From the NCBI RefSeq assembly GCF_022664455.2, contig NZ_JAKRKC020000003.1, positions 558,001 to 622,000 of the forward strand: DNA of 64,000 nt, given 5' to 3'. The notes below the pieces were generated by a model, which was not told where the DNA came from, did no database searches, and saw nothing but the letters and a program-made list of their open reading frames with translations. This document shows, piece after piece, positions 24,659 to 32,678 of the stretch (position 1 is the first letter of the stretch; every line of letters starts with the position of its first letter). Made by a program: the position numbers and the translations under genes. Source of the stretch: Actinomadura luzonensis. Its GTDB lineage: Bacteria > Actinomycetota > Actinomycetes > Streptosporangiales > Streptosporangiaceae.

Positions 24659-25830
24659 ATGGAGGCAGCGGGAGCGGCGGCGGCCGTGGCGGGAGGCGTC
24701 GGTCGTGGCGGGAGCGAAGGCGGCGCGGACGATGAGGGACACCTGGTGCAGGTTCGGTTCCCTCTCGCGAAGGGCGGGCCTCATGTGGGTTCGCCGGATT
24801 CGGCGGGTTCGGCGGGTTCGGGGTGCTCTGACGGCAGGGGCGGGTCGGATGTCGTGGCGGTTGAGGAGCTGCTGCGGGGGGTGCGGGGTTCTGGGCTGAG
24901 TGTGGGGGATGAGCGGATCCGGGGGTTTCTGGGAGCGTTCGGGAGGCGGTTGTTGCGGCCTGCTCTGGCGCGGCGGCATCCGGAGCTCGGGTCCCTCGGA
25001 TTCTTCCTGCGGCCGAGCGAGCTGGCGCGTACGGTGGACGCCCTGGCGGGCGAGCACGTACGGGTGCCGCGCGGTCTGGTCTTCCACATTCCGCCGGCCA
25101 ACGTCGACACCGTCTTCGTGTACTCCTGGGCCCTGTCCGCGCTGATGGGCAACCGCAACGTCGTGCGGCTCTCGCCGCGGGCCGGGGCGGTCGCCGAGGT
25201 GATCGTCGAGACGTTGCACGAGGCGTTGGACGAGGCCGATCCCATCGTGAGCGAGACGCAGCGGATCGTCTCCTACGACCGGTCCCGCGAAGGCGTGACG
25301 GCGGCCCTGTCGGCGGCCTGCGACCTGCGGGTGGTGTGGGGCGGCGATCGTACGGTGCTGGAGGTGCGGCGGCATCCGCTCGCGCCGCACGCCCGTGACC
25401 TGGGCTTCCCGGATCGGTCGTCGTTCGCGGTGTTGCGGGCGGCGCAGTGGCTGTGCGCGGCGCGAGCGCTGCGGGCGAGCGTGGCGGAGGGGTTCGTCAA
25501 CGACACGTACTGGTTCGACCAGGCCGCCTGCTCGTCGCCGCGGACCGTGTTCTGGGTGGGCGCGGAGGAGGACTGCCAGGCGGCCCGGGCCGACTTCACC
25601 GAGCACGTGACGCGGGTGCTCGACGGGCGTGGGTGGGGCGTGGACGCGGGGATGGCCGTGGAGAAGCGGGTGGCGACGTACGGGCTGGCGGCGGACGGCG
25701 TGGCCGGCAGCGTGGAGTTCCGGGGCAACGCGCTAGCGAACGTCACCCTCGTGGACGGGACGGCGGTGCCGCGGCGGTGGCTGGGGGCTGGGACGTTCGT
25801 GCACTGCAGGGTCGGGGCGTTGGCCGACGG
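24659..25830 (+). pseudogene. LuxC-like acyl-CoA reductase, 3'-truncated at a junction with 16S rRNA sequence
   Basis: Starts at ATG 24659 behind a GGGGAG site. The core is a LuxC-type aldehyde-forming reductase: VFHIPPANVDTVFVYSWAL, GNRNVVRLSPRAG, VVWGGDRTV, DQAACSSPRTVFWVG with the likely catalytic Cys, and RRWLGAGTFVHCRV. Family members normally continue with a VVPLVGRRDQTLT-like end of ~30-50 residues. Here the homology stops near 25826, where antisense 16S rRNA sequence begins; the frame stays open by chance to 26002. LuxC reduces the acyl-enzyme or acyl-CoA made by LuxE to an aldehyde with NADPH. As written it would carry a nonsense tail and is probably inactive, unless the join is an assembly error. 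Confidence 0.75.
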
Positions 25831-25955
25831 CAGGTTGCTCACGTGTTACTCACCCGTTCGCCGCTCGAGTACCCCGAAGGGCCTTTCCGCTCGACTTGCA
25901 TGTGTTAAGCACGCCGCCAGCGTTCGTCCTGAGCCAGGATCAAACTCTCCAAACA
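25830..25955 (-). rRNA. rrs: 5' fragment of 16S rRNA (about 126 nt)
   Basis: Read on the minus strand this is the conserved 16S start: AGAGTTTGATCCTGGCTCAG begins at 25948 (E. coli position 8), then GGACGAACGCTGGCGGCGTG, ACATGCAAGTCGAGCGG and GTGAGTAACACGTGAGC. The match ends at about E. coli position 125, where LuxC coding sequence starts. The rest of 16S, 23S and 5S are absent from the window. Confidence 0.95.
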
Positions 25956-26141
25956 ATGACTGTTCGGACAGTACTGTCCAAGCAAGAATCCGTCATGAAT
26001 GACGGGGTGATACATGTGTGATGCACATGCACTGGCTTTTAACACACTGTTGAGTTCTCAAGAAACGGACGCGTACATCGTCAGCCAGGCTTTCAAGCCT
26101 TGCGTCGGAGGCGTTTCGTTTCGGTCTTTCGTTGTGTCCTA
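25956..26141 (-). promoter_or_regulatory. rrn leader region with antitermination-type element
   Basis: Upstream of the 16S fragment on the minus strand. It contains TTGAGAACTCAACAGTGTG (26043-26062 on the plus strand), a sequence typical of actinobacterial 16S leaders and linked to rRNA antitermination and processing. It also holds GTCATTCATGAC (around 25995) and GGACAGTACTGTCC, palindromes that fit an RNase III-type processing stem. Base composition is markedly less GC-rich than the coding DNA. Confidence 0.75.
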
Positions 26142-26170
26142 ATTCTTTCAGTCGTTCAGGTGGCTGTCAA
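26142..26170 (-). promoter_or_regulatory. Candidate rRNA operon promoter
   Basis: On the minus strand TTGACA (26170-26165) and AAGAAT (26147-26142) are separated by 17 nt, about 190 nt upstream of mature 16S. A consensus -35 of this kind is expected for rrn. As arranged here it would transcribe antisense into luxC. Confidence 0.5.
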
Positions 26171-26410
26171 ATTGACCGGCCCTGCTCGACCTGCTGGAAT
26201 TAATCCGCGCCCCGTTTCCGGGGCAACCCCTCTAACTTACCAGCCGTTTCGCATGCTTGCGAACGCCACCGAAGTGGAGGTGTCAGGAGGTCGTCCCCGA
26301 AGTGAGGCCGGCGATCACTGCCGTTCTCGCGGGACTGGTGAACTCTATGTACGGTCCCGGGAACCGTCAAATCGACGGCTCCCCCCGCGTGCACGGGGTA
26401 GGAACCGGGG
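26171..26410. other. Upstream part of the rrn leader gap; no gene seen
   Basis: Between the rrn promoter and the AI-2E transporter start. It probably holds further rrn upstream promoters on the minus strand and the transporter promoter on the plus strand. A TTGACC at about 26172 with GGAATT 18 nt later is a plus-strand candidate. No coding sequence is apparent. Confidence 0.4.
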
Positions 26411-27454
26411 GTGCGAGATCAACCCCTTCCCCGGGCGCTCATCATCCTGGTCGGCATCGCCGGCGCGGTGGTCGCCCTGTTCGGCCTGCGTGAGGTCAGC
26501 TCGATCGTCGGCCCGGTGGTGCTGGCCCTGGTCCTGGTGATCGCCGTCGCGCCCGTGCGCGGCTGGCTCGCCGCCAAGGGGGCGCCGGGCTGGCTGCAGG
26601 TCGCGGTGCCCTTCCTCATCGTCGTTCTGGTACTGCTGGGCATGGTGGGCATCCTGACCATCTCGGTCACGCAGCTCGCCTCGTTGCTGCCCACGTACAC
26701 CGACCAGTTCCAGCGGTTGCTCGTGGACGCGCAGAAGTGGGCGGCCTCGTACGGGCTCGGGAACGACGTGCTCAGCAGGACGCTGCAGACGTTCGACCCG
26801 ACCCGGCTGCTGGGGGTGGCGCAGAGCCTGCTGGGGAGCCTGATCGGCGTGCTGTCCGCGTTGTTCCTCATCGTGGTGCTGCTGCTGGCGATGTGCCTGG
26901 ACGCGCCGGTCACCGCCCGCATTCTCACCGCGGGGGAAGGCAACAGGCCGCAACTGGTGACGGCGCTGGCGACGTTCGCGCACAAGACGCGGCGCTACCT
27001 CATCGTCTCCACGGTCTTCGGACTGCTCAACGCGGTGCTCGACGTGGTGGCGCTGTCGATTCTGCAGGTGCCGCTGCCGTTGTTGTGGGGGGTGCTGGCG
27101 CTCATCACGAACTACATCCCGAACGTGGGGTTCGTGATCGGGCTGCTGCCGCCCGCGATGCTGGCGCTGCTGGACGGCGGGGTGCGGACGATGGTGCTCG
27201 TCATCGCCGCCTACATCGTGATCAACGTGGTCACGCAGTCGTTCATCCTGCCCAAGTTCCTGGGGGACGCGGTGGGGCTCTCCACGACCATGACGTTCAT
27301 GTCGTTGCTGTTGTGGACGTTCGTGCTGGGGCCGCTGGGGGCGATTCTGGCCATTCCGCTGAGCCTGCTGGCGCGGGCGGTTCTGGTGGACAGCGATCCG
27401 AGTGCGAAATGGGCGCAGGCGTTGATCTCGGGGAAGATGCCGAACGGCGATTAG
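26411..27454 (+). CDS. AI-2E family (TqsA/PerM-like) membrane transporter
   Basis: 347 residues from GTG 26411 after a CCGGGG stretch. About eight hydrophobic segments are arranged as in the family: two N-terminal helices, a soluble loop (TYTDQFQRLLVDAQKW), then paired helices. Conserved segments LWGVLALITNYIPNVGFVIG and QSFILPKFLGDAVGLS are visible. Relatives include exporters of AI-2 and Na+(Li+)/H+ antiporters, so the substrate is open. The stop overlaps the convergent AraC gene by 4 nt. Confidence 0.85.
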   Translation: MRDQPLPRALIILVGIAGAVVALFGLREVSSIVGPVVLALVLVIAVAPVRGWLAAKGAPGWLQVAVPFLIVVLVLLGMVGILTISVTQLASLLPTYTDQFQRLLVDAQKWAASYGLGNDVLSRTLQTFDPTRLLGVAQSLLGSLIGVLSALFLIVVLLLAMCLDAPVTARILTAGEGNRPQLVTALATFAHKTRRYLIVSTVFGLLNAVLDVVALSILQVPLPLLWGVLALITNYIPNVGFVIGLLPPAMLALLDGGVRTMVLVIAAYIVINVVTQSFILPKFLGDAVGLSTTMTFMSLLLWTFVLGPLGAILAIPLSLLARAVLVDSDPSAKWAQALISGKMPNGD

Positions 27455-28197
27455 CCGCGAGGGGCGAGGGCGCTGAGGGTGACGCCGCTCAGGCGCTTGA
27501 CGTCGTGGGACAGGTGGGCCTGGTCGGTGTAGCCGGCCTCAGCGGCGACGGTGGCGTGCGGGACTCCGGCGCGGGCCAGGCGCAGGGCGTGCTGGAAGCG
27601 GATGATCCGTTGCAGCGTCTTCGGGGCGTAGCCGAAGGCCGCCAGGCTGCGGCGGTGGAGCTGGCGTTCGCTGAGGCCGAGGTCCCAGGCCGTTTCGGCG
27701 ATCGAGCGGCCGGAGCGCAGGGCGGCCGCGAGGCGGGCGGGGGCCGGGGCGGGCGCAGGGGCGGCGGAGCGGGCCGGGCGCGTCGCCTCGGCCGGGAGAG
27801 CGGCGGCGCGGACGGCACGGGTCAGGGCGTGGTGCAGGGCGGGGATCGCCGATCCACCGGGCACGGGCGGTGCCGTGGCGAGGAGGGCGAAGCCGGGCCA
27901 GGCCGCGGCCGGCAGGTCGGCGAGGGGGACGCGCTGGTCGCGCAGGGCGTGCAGGGGGACGCCGAACAGGCCGGCGGCCGCGCCCGGCCGGAAGCGCACC
28001 CCCACGAACACGTCGCCCGCCGCCGTCGCCACCGGGCCGGTGTCGGGGCCGGCGACGAACGGGCCGCCGGGGCCCCAGTACAGGTCCACGCAGGCGTCGG
28101 GCACCACGAGCAGATCGCCGGCGGACTCGCTGACCCGGTGCCAGTGGCAGGCCACGACGGCAGCCAGGCCGGGGTCGGGAGACCGTTCCGCGTACAT
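27451..28197 (-). CDS. AraC-family transcriptional regulator
   Basis: 248 residues from ATG 28197 with TTGGAGG just upstream. The N-terminal part resembles the DUF6597-type sensor (MYAERSPDPGLAAVVACHWH, VPDACVDLYWG). The C-terminal ~100 residues are an AraC helix-turn-helix pair: SIAETAWDLGLSERQLHRR and ATVAAEAGYTDQAHLSHDVK. A Pro/Ala linker separates them. It lies 20 nt downstream of the prenyltransferase-like gene and may control it. Confidence 0.82.
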   Translation of the reverse strand: MYAERSPDPGLAAVVACHWHRVSESAGDLLVVPDACVDLYWGPGGPFVAGPDTGPVATAAGDVFVGVRFRPGAAAGLFGVPLHALRDQRVPLADLPAAAWPGFALLATAPPVPGGSAIPALHHALTRAVRAAALPAEATRPARSAAPAPAPAPARLAAALRSGRSIAETAWDLGLSERQLHRRSLAAFGYAPKTLQRIIRFQHALRLARAGVPHATVAAEAGYTDQAHLSHDVKRLSGVTLSALAPRG

Positions 28198-28217
28198 GCC
28201 TCCAACGTACGCGGCGC

Positions 28218-29075
28218 TCAGCCGGACGGGAGCCGGCCGTACGCGCGCAGCGTCTTCAGCCGCTGGACCGTCATGTGTCCGCCCCACTCGTGCTTGACCA
28301 GCGGCGTCCACATCGTCCAGTTGCCGTTCCAGCCGCCCTCGGCGGACTGGGCCGCGAGGAGGGCGTCGAGGTGCAGGTCCAGGACGTCCTTGGTGAAGAG
28401 CGGCAGCCGGAGCGGGTAAGGGGCGAAGTCCAGGGGGAAGTGGACCTCGCCGGGCTCGGCGGGGTCGAGGGCGACCGTCGCGAGGATGGCCTCGCGCAGC
28501 CGCTCGAACTCGCTGTCCGCCCGGTCCCGCTCCGGCACCAGGTCCAGGAACGTCACGATGGCGCGGGCCTCGTAGGCGTTCGGCTCGTCCACGGCGGCGA
28601 TCGTGGACCAGCAGAACTCGGTGGCGGCGGCCAGCCACGGGTGGGTGATGAGGTGCTTGTGGAGCAGCCCGGCGATGGACGCCGTGGGGACGAGGCTGCC
28701 GGGCGGGTCGTCGTCGCTCTGCCACCAGGGCGCGCGCGGGTCGTGCCGGACGGCGGGCGTGGCGAACGGCACCCCGCCGTCGCCGGTGGTCAGGTGGGCC
28801 AGGTAGTCGCAGGCGGCGGGCACCATCGGCGAGGGGAAGGCGTCCAGCTCGTCCATGATCCACAGGGCCACCTCGACGGGCTCCGGCTGGCTGCCGGGGC
28901 CGCGCAGGTCGGGTTCGAGGGCGTGGCCGAAGCCGCCGTCGGGGTTCTGGTAGCAGCGAAGCGCGTCCAGCACCCGCTCGCGGTCGCCGTCGCGGAAGAG
29001 CGCGGCGAAACGCAGCCGGTCGATGAGCCTGGCGTTCAGGTACAGGTAGCGTTCCGCGCGATCGAGCACATCCAT
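28218..29075 (-). CDS. Alpha/alpha-toroid (prenyltransferase/squalene cyclase-like) protein
   Basis: 285 residues from ATG 29075. It contains QW/PFTB-like repeats YQNPDGGFG near residue 42 and AQSAEGGWNGNW near residue 245, the pattern of the terpenoid cyclase/prenyltransferase fold. It lacks a visible DxDD or DDxxD active-site motif and is much shorter than cyclases, so catalysis is doubtful. It lies in one transcriptional unit with the AraC regulator. The function is unknown. Confidence 0.6.
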   Translation of the reverse strand: MDVLDRAERYLYLNARLIDRLRFAALFRDGDRERVLDALRCYQNPDGGFGHALEPDLRGPGSQPEPVEVALWIMDELDAFPSPMVPAACDYLAHLTTGDGGVPFATPAVRHDPRAPWWQSDDDPPGSLVPTASIAGLLHKHLITHPWLAAATEFCWSTIAAVDEPNAYEARAIVTFLDLVPERDRADSEFERLREAILATVALDPAEPGEVHFPLDFAPYPLRLPLFTKDVLDLHLDALLAAQSAEGGWNGNWTMWTPLVKHEWGGHMTVQRLKTLRAYGRLPSG

Positions 29076-29098
29076 GATGGAGATCCCTTTCGCAGGTC

Positions 29099-29155
29099 GG
29101 TGGCACCCCCTACCCCGCAGCGCGGAGGCACGGCGGCTGGTAGGGGGTTGTCACC
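29099..29155 (-). terminator. Terminator of the MacAB-type operon
   Basis: Long imperfect hairpin: GGTGGCACCCCCTACC at 29099-29114 pairs with GGTAGGGGGTTGTCACC at 29139-29155. It starts 15 nt past the permease stop on the minus strand. No U-run. Confidence 0.55.
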
Positions 29156-29169
29156 GCGGGGCTACCCGG

Positions 29170-30366
29170 TCAGGGCGTGGCCAGGGCCTCCGTGGGCGGC
29201 ATGCGGGCGGCCCGGACGGCCGGGTAGAACCCGGCGAGCCCTCCGATGACCAGCGTCGCGAGCACCCCGCCGAGCATCGCCCACAGGGGGACGACGGCGG
29301 GCCAGCCCTGGAGCCCCGCGTACGCGGCGGTGACCCCGATGCCGAGCAGCACCCCGCCGACGCCGCCGAGGGCGGACAGCAGCAGCGACTCGGCGAGGAA
29401 CTGGAGCCGGACCTGTCCCCGGGTCGCGCCCAGCGAGCGGCGCAGGCCGATCTCCGCACGCCGCTCCAGCACCGAGATGACCATGGTGTTGGCCACGCCC
29501 ACGCCGCCGACGAGCAGCGCGACGCCGCCGAGGCCGAGCAGCAGGGCGTTGAGGGTGGCGTCGGTGGCCTGCTTGGCGGCCAGGACGTCGGAGGGGCGGG
29601 AGACCTCGACCTCGTTCGGCTTCTCGGGGTTGGCGGTCGCGCCGAGCACGCCGCGGACGGCGGCGACCTGCGACTCCTCGGCGCGGGCGTAGATCGTGGT
29701 CGGGTAGCCGTCGAAGCCGAGGCGCCGCTCGGCGACCGGCCAGCCGACCAGGGCGGCGGTGTCCAGCTCGGGGGCGAGCGGGGCGGGGGCGAGCACGCCC
29801 ACGACGGTGAACCACTCCCCGCCGAGCCACACCCGCTGCTCGGGCCCGGCATGGACGACGCCGAGCCGGTCGGCGGCCTCGGCGCCGAGCACGGTGGCCG
29901 GGTAGCGGTGGGTGGCGGCGTTCAGCCAGGCGCCGGAGACGACGCCGGCGCCGACGTCCTGGAGCAGGTCGAGGCGGGCGGCGGTGACGGAGATGCTGCC
30001 GGTCTCGGCGGGCGGGACGCGGTCGTTGCGGTAGACCCTGGCGCCGGTGGTGCCGGTGGCGGTGACGGAGGTGACGGGGGCGATCTGGGCGATCATGTCC
30101 TCGGCCTCGGCCGGCAGGTGGGACGCCTCCCCGAACAGGGTCTTGCCGGGCGCGACGGTGAGCAGGTTGGTGCCGAGGGCGGCGAGCCGGCGGTTGAGGT
30201 CCTCCTGGCTGGAGGCGGAGATGCCGACGACGCCGAGCATGGCGGCGATGCCGATGGCGATGCCGAGCGCCGACAGGAAGACCCGCAGCGGACGGGCGCG
30301 CAGCCCGGCCCCGCCGACCCGGACGACGTCCCTGGCCCGCATCCGGTGTGCGGTCAGCGCGTTCAC
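29170..30366 (-). CDS. ABC transporter permease, MacB/FtsX type
   Basis: 398 residues, ATG overlapping the ATPase stop. One N-terminal membrane helix (VFLSALGIAIGIAAMLGVVG) is followed by a large extracytoplasmic MacB_PCD domain (~residues 50-260) and three C-terminal helices with the FtsX core (LERRAEIGLRRSLGATRGQ). This is the mechanotransmission-type permease that works with an ATPase and a periplasmic-type adaptor. Last gene of a four-gene operon, after the lipoprotein, adaptor and ATPase. Confidence 0.88.
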   Translation of the reverse strand: MNALTAHRMRARDVVRVGGAGLRARPLRVFLSALGIAIGIAAMLGVVGISASSQEDLNRRLAALGTNLLTVAPGKTLFGEASHLPAEAEDMIAQIAPVTSVTATGTTGARVYRNDRVPPAETGSISVTAARLDLLQDVGAGVVSGAWLNAATHRYPATVLGAEAADRLGVVHAGPEQRVWLGGEWFTVVGVLAPAPLAPELDTAALVGWPVAERRLGFDGYPTTIYARAEESQVAAVRGVLGATANPEKPNEVEVSRPSDVLAAKQATDATLNALLLGLGGVALLVGGVGVANTMVISVLERRAEIGLRRSLGATRGQVRLQFLAESLLLSALGGVGGVLLGIGVTAAYAGLQGWPAVVPLWAMLGGVLATLVIGGLAGFYPAVRAARMPPTEALATP

Positions 30367-31028
30367 GCGGGCACCCCCTGCACGATGCGGCCGTCCAGCA
30401 TCTCCACCTGACGGGGCAGGGAGGCGGCGATGTCGCGGTCGTGGGTGATGACGACGACGGCGGTGCCGGCGGCGTTCAGCTCGCGCAGCAGCTCCATCAC
30501 CCCGGCTCCCGACCGGGAGTCCAGGTTGCCGGTCGGCTCGTCGGCGAGCAGCAGCGCGGGCTCGCCGACGACGGCGCGGGCGATGGCGACGCGCTGCCGC
30601 TCGCCGCCCGACAGCTCGTGGGGGCGGTGGCCGAGCCGGTGGGCGAGGCCCACGCGCTCCAGCGCCTCGTACGCGCGGAGCCGCCGCTCGCGCTGCGACG
30701 GCCCGGCGTACAGCAGGCCGTCGGCGACGTTGTCCAGCGCGGGGACCCCGGGGGCCAGGTGGAACTGCTGGAAGACGAAGCCGATGACGTTCGCGCGGAG
30801 GGCGGACAGCTGCCGGTCGGTGAGGGTGCTGACGTCGTGCCCGGCGACGCGGACGACGCCGCCGGTGGGCCGGTCGAGGGTGCCGATCATGTTGAGCATC
30901 GTGGACTTGCCGGAGCCGGACGGGCCGACGATGCCGACCAGCTCCCCCGGGCCGATGTCCATGGACACCCCGCGCAGCGCGGCGACGTCGCCGTAGAGCT
31001 TGCTGACGTCGCGCAGCTCGGCGATCAC
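30363..31028 (-). CDS. ABC transporter ATP-binding protein, MacB/LolD type
   Basis: 221 residues. Walker A GPSGSGKSTML, Q-loop FVFQQFHL, signature LSGGERQRVAIARA, Walker B LLLADEPTGNLDS and the switch His in VVITHD are all intact. Length and motifs are those of the stand-alone ATPase of MacB/LolCDE systems. Its start overlaps the adaptor stop and its stop overlaps the permease start, 4 nt each. Confidence 0.93.
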   Translation of the reverse strand: MIAELRDVSKLYGDVAALRGVSMDIGPGELVGIVGPSGSGKSTMLNMIGTLDRPTGGVVRVAGHDVSTLTDRQLSALRANVIGFVFQQFHLAPGVPALDNVADGLLYAGPSQRERRLRAYEALERVGLAHRLGHRPHELSGGERQRVAIARAVVGEPALLLADEPTGNLDSRSGAGVMELLRELNAAGTAVVVITHDRDIAASLPRQVEMLDGRIVQGVPA

Positions 31029-32120
31029 GCCGGCACCGCCACGGTGGTGCCCTCGGCCACGCCGGTGACCTCGACCTGGCCGTCGGCGAACAGGCCGGTC
31101 GTGACCGCCGCGTAGCGGGTGGCGGCGCCCTCGACGACCTGCACGCCGTAGCCGCCCTCGGCGAGGGCGACGAGCGCGCCCACGGGCACGGCGAGGACGT
31201 CCGCGCGCCGCTCGGAGACGAGCGTGACGTCCACGGGGGCGGCGTCGTACGGCTTCTTCAGCCCGCTGACCGCGATGGTGACCTCGATCGTGGTGGCGGG
31301 GTCGTTGCCGGTGCCGGTCTGGGTGGCGACCTTGCCCACGCTCGTGACCTTGCCGTTCACGGTGGCGCCGTCGGGCAGCTCGACGCCGGCCTTCATGCCC
31401 CTGCGCACGAGGTGCTCGTCAGCGACGTCGAGGTCGACGCGGACCTGCCGGGTGGTGCCGGTGGCGGTGAGGACGGGGCCGGTCGCGCTGTCGCCGAGGG
31501 CCTTCTTGAGGCCGGCGACGCGGATCGGGCCGGCGGCCACGACGACGTCGCCGGGCCGGACGCGGCCGGTGACGTCGTGACCCAGGTCCTCCTGCCATCG
31601 CTCGACGGCGTCGGCGGTGGCCCAGGTGTAGGTGTCGTCCACGTCGAAGCCGGTGTAGCCGAGCTTGGCGAGGTTGCGTTCGAGGAGTTCGACGTCCTTG
31701 CCGTGGGCGCCGTCCTGGAGGGTGCGGTAGAGGGGCAGGTCGCCGTACAGGAGGGGGCGGCGGTCGGCGTCGACGCTGTAGACGCCGTGGCCGCGGGTGA
31801 TGACGGCGCCCTCGGCGGGCAGCCAGGTGATCGTGCCCTGGGTCCGCCCGGTGACGGTGACCGGGTCGCCGTAGCCGAGGGTGCCGTTCACGGTCTCGGT
31901 GGCGGTCAGCGTGGTGCGGACGACCTGGGCGGTGGCGGGCGGCCGCCGCGCGGCGGCCGCGCCGCCGTCTCCGGAGCCGCCGAAGCCGGTCGGCGGCGGC
32001 GGCCACCGCGGCGGCCAGCAGCGCCGCGCCGCCCACCCAGGCCAGGGCGCGCAGCGGCCTGCGGCGGCGGGGCGGCAGGGGGCGCAGGGCGCGCCCGTCC
32101 AGCTCCCTGACCTGCGTCAC
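31025..32120 (-). pseudogene. HlyD/MacA-like efflux adaptor with a frameshift near its N-terminus
   Basis: The expected start is GTG 32120, overlapping the lipoprotein stop (GTGA). It gives a normal anchor (LRALAWVGGAALLAAAVAA), then turns into an Arg-rich nonsense frame. The adaptor body is in another frame from about 31990 down to 31025: TAQVVRTTLTATETV, a peptidoglycan-binding-like segment (DVELLERNLAKLGYTGFD) and barrel-sandwich repeats. The switch falls in the CGG run at 31991-32002. A one-base length error there, biological or sequencing, explains it. Without repair only a 288-residue product from GTG 31891, lacking the anchor, could be made. The family links ABC permeases to substrate capture outside the membrane. 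Confidence 0.75.
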
Positions 32121-32647
32121 TTGCCGCCCCCGATCCGCGGGAAGGTGTCCCGGCAGGCTTCGAACGCCTTCTTGAAGGCCGGGTCGTCGGGCTTGAAGGC
32201 GCGGGCGGTGCCGCTGGCGAAGCCGCCGTCGGGGTCGGGGTCGGGCATGTTCACGCCGTGCTCGCGCATGCACCGGGCGAACTGGCGCAGCTGCTCGACC
32301 TGCTGCGGGTCGAGGCTCTTGCGGTCGAGGGAGGGGGCGTACTGGCGGCAGGCGTCGGTGGCCTGCTTGATGGTGTTCTTGTCCAGGCCCTCGCCGATGA
32401 TCTTGACGAGGCCGCCGTCCTTGGTGTCGGGGTCGTCCATGGGGACGCCGTGCTCGCGCATGCACCGGGCGAAGAGCCTGCCCTGCTCCTGCGGGTCGGC
32501 GGTGGCGCTGGGGGACGCGCTCGCCGGGGGCGGGGCCGAGGCGCCGGCCACGGAGGCGACGCCCGGGCCGCCGCTCTGGCCGCCGCACCCGGCGGCGAGG
32601 GCGGCGAGGCCCGCCAGCAGGGCGGTCGTGAGGAGTGTCCGTCTCAT
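32117..32647 (-). CDS. Secreted lipoprotein with duplicated Cys-containing repeat
   Basis: 176 residues from ATG 32647. Signal peptide with lipobox LAAGC (Cys21). The mature part carries two copies of a motif, FARCMREHGVPMDDPD and FARCMREHGVNMPDPD, each followed about 35-40 residues later by another Cys (DACRQY, EACRDTF), suggesting two disulfide-linked units. Lipoproteins of this form commonly precede MacAB-type operons in actinobacteria; the molecular role is unknown. First gene of the export operon. Confidence 0.75.
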   Translation of the reverse strand: MRRTLLTTALLAGLAALAAGCGGQSGGPGVASVAGASAPPPASASPSATADPQEQGRLFARCMREHGVPMDDPDTKDGGLVKIIGEGLDKNTIKQATDACRQYAPSLDRKSLDPQQVEQLRQFARCMREHGVNMPDPDPDGGFASGTARAFKPDDPAFKKAFEACRDTFPRIGGGK

Positions 32648-32659
32648 GCCCCCGACTGT

Positions 32660-32678
32660 GCTGAGCGTCGCTCAAAGC
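32660..32678 (-). promoter_or_regulatory. Weak copy of the response-regulator repeat upstream of the lipoprotein operon
   Basis: On the minus strand GCTTTGAGC is followed by an imperfect second copy 10 bp away (CGCTCAGC), 13-31 nt before the lipoprotein start. It resembles the perfect repeat at 34841-34860 but overlaps the end of the kinase gene. Confidence 0.4.

Noticed and set aside
23490..25830. A bioluminescence operon
   Set aside because: LuxE- and LuxC-like genes are present but there is no luxA, luxB or luxD; these families also serve other acyl reductions.
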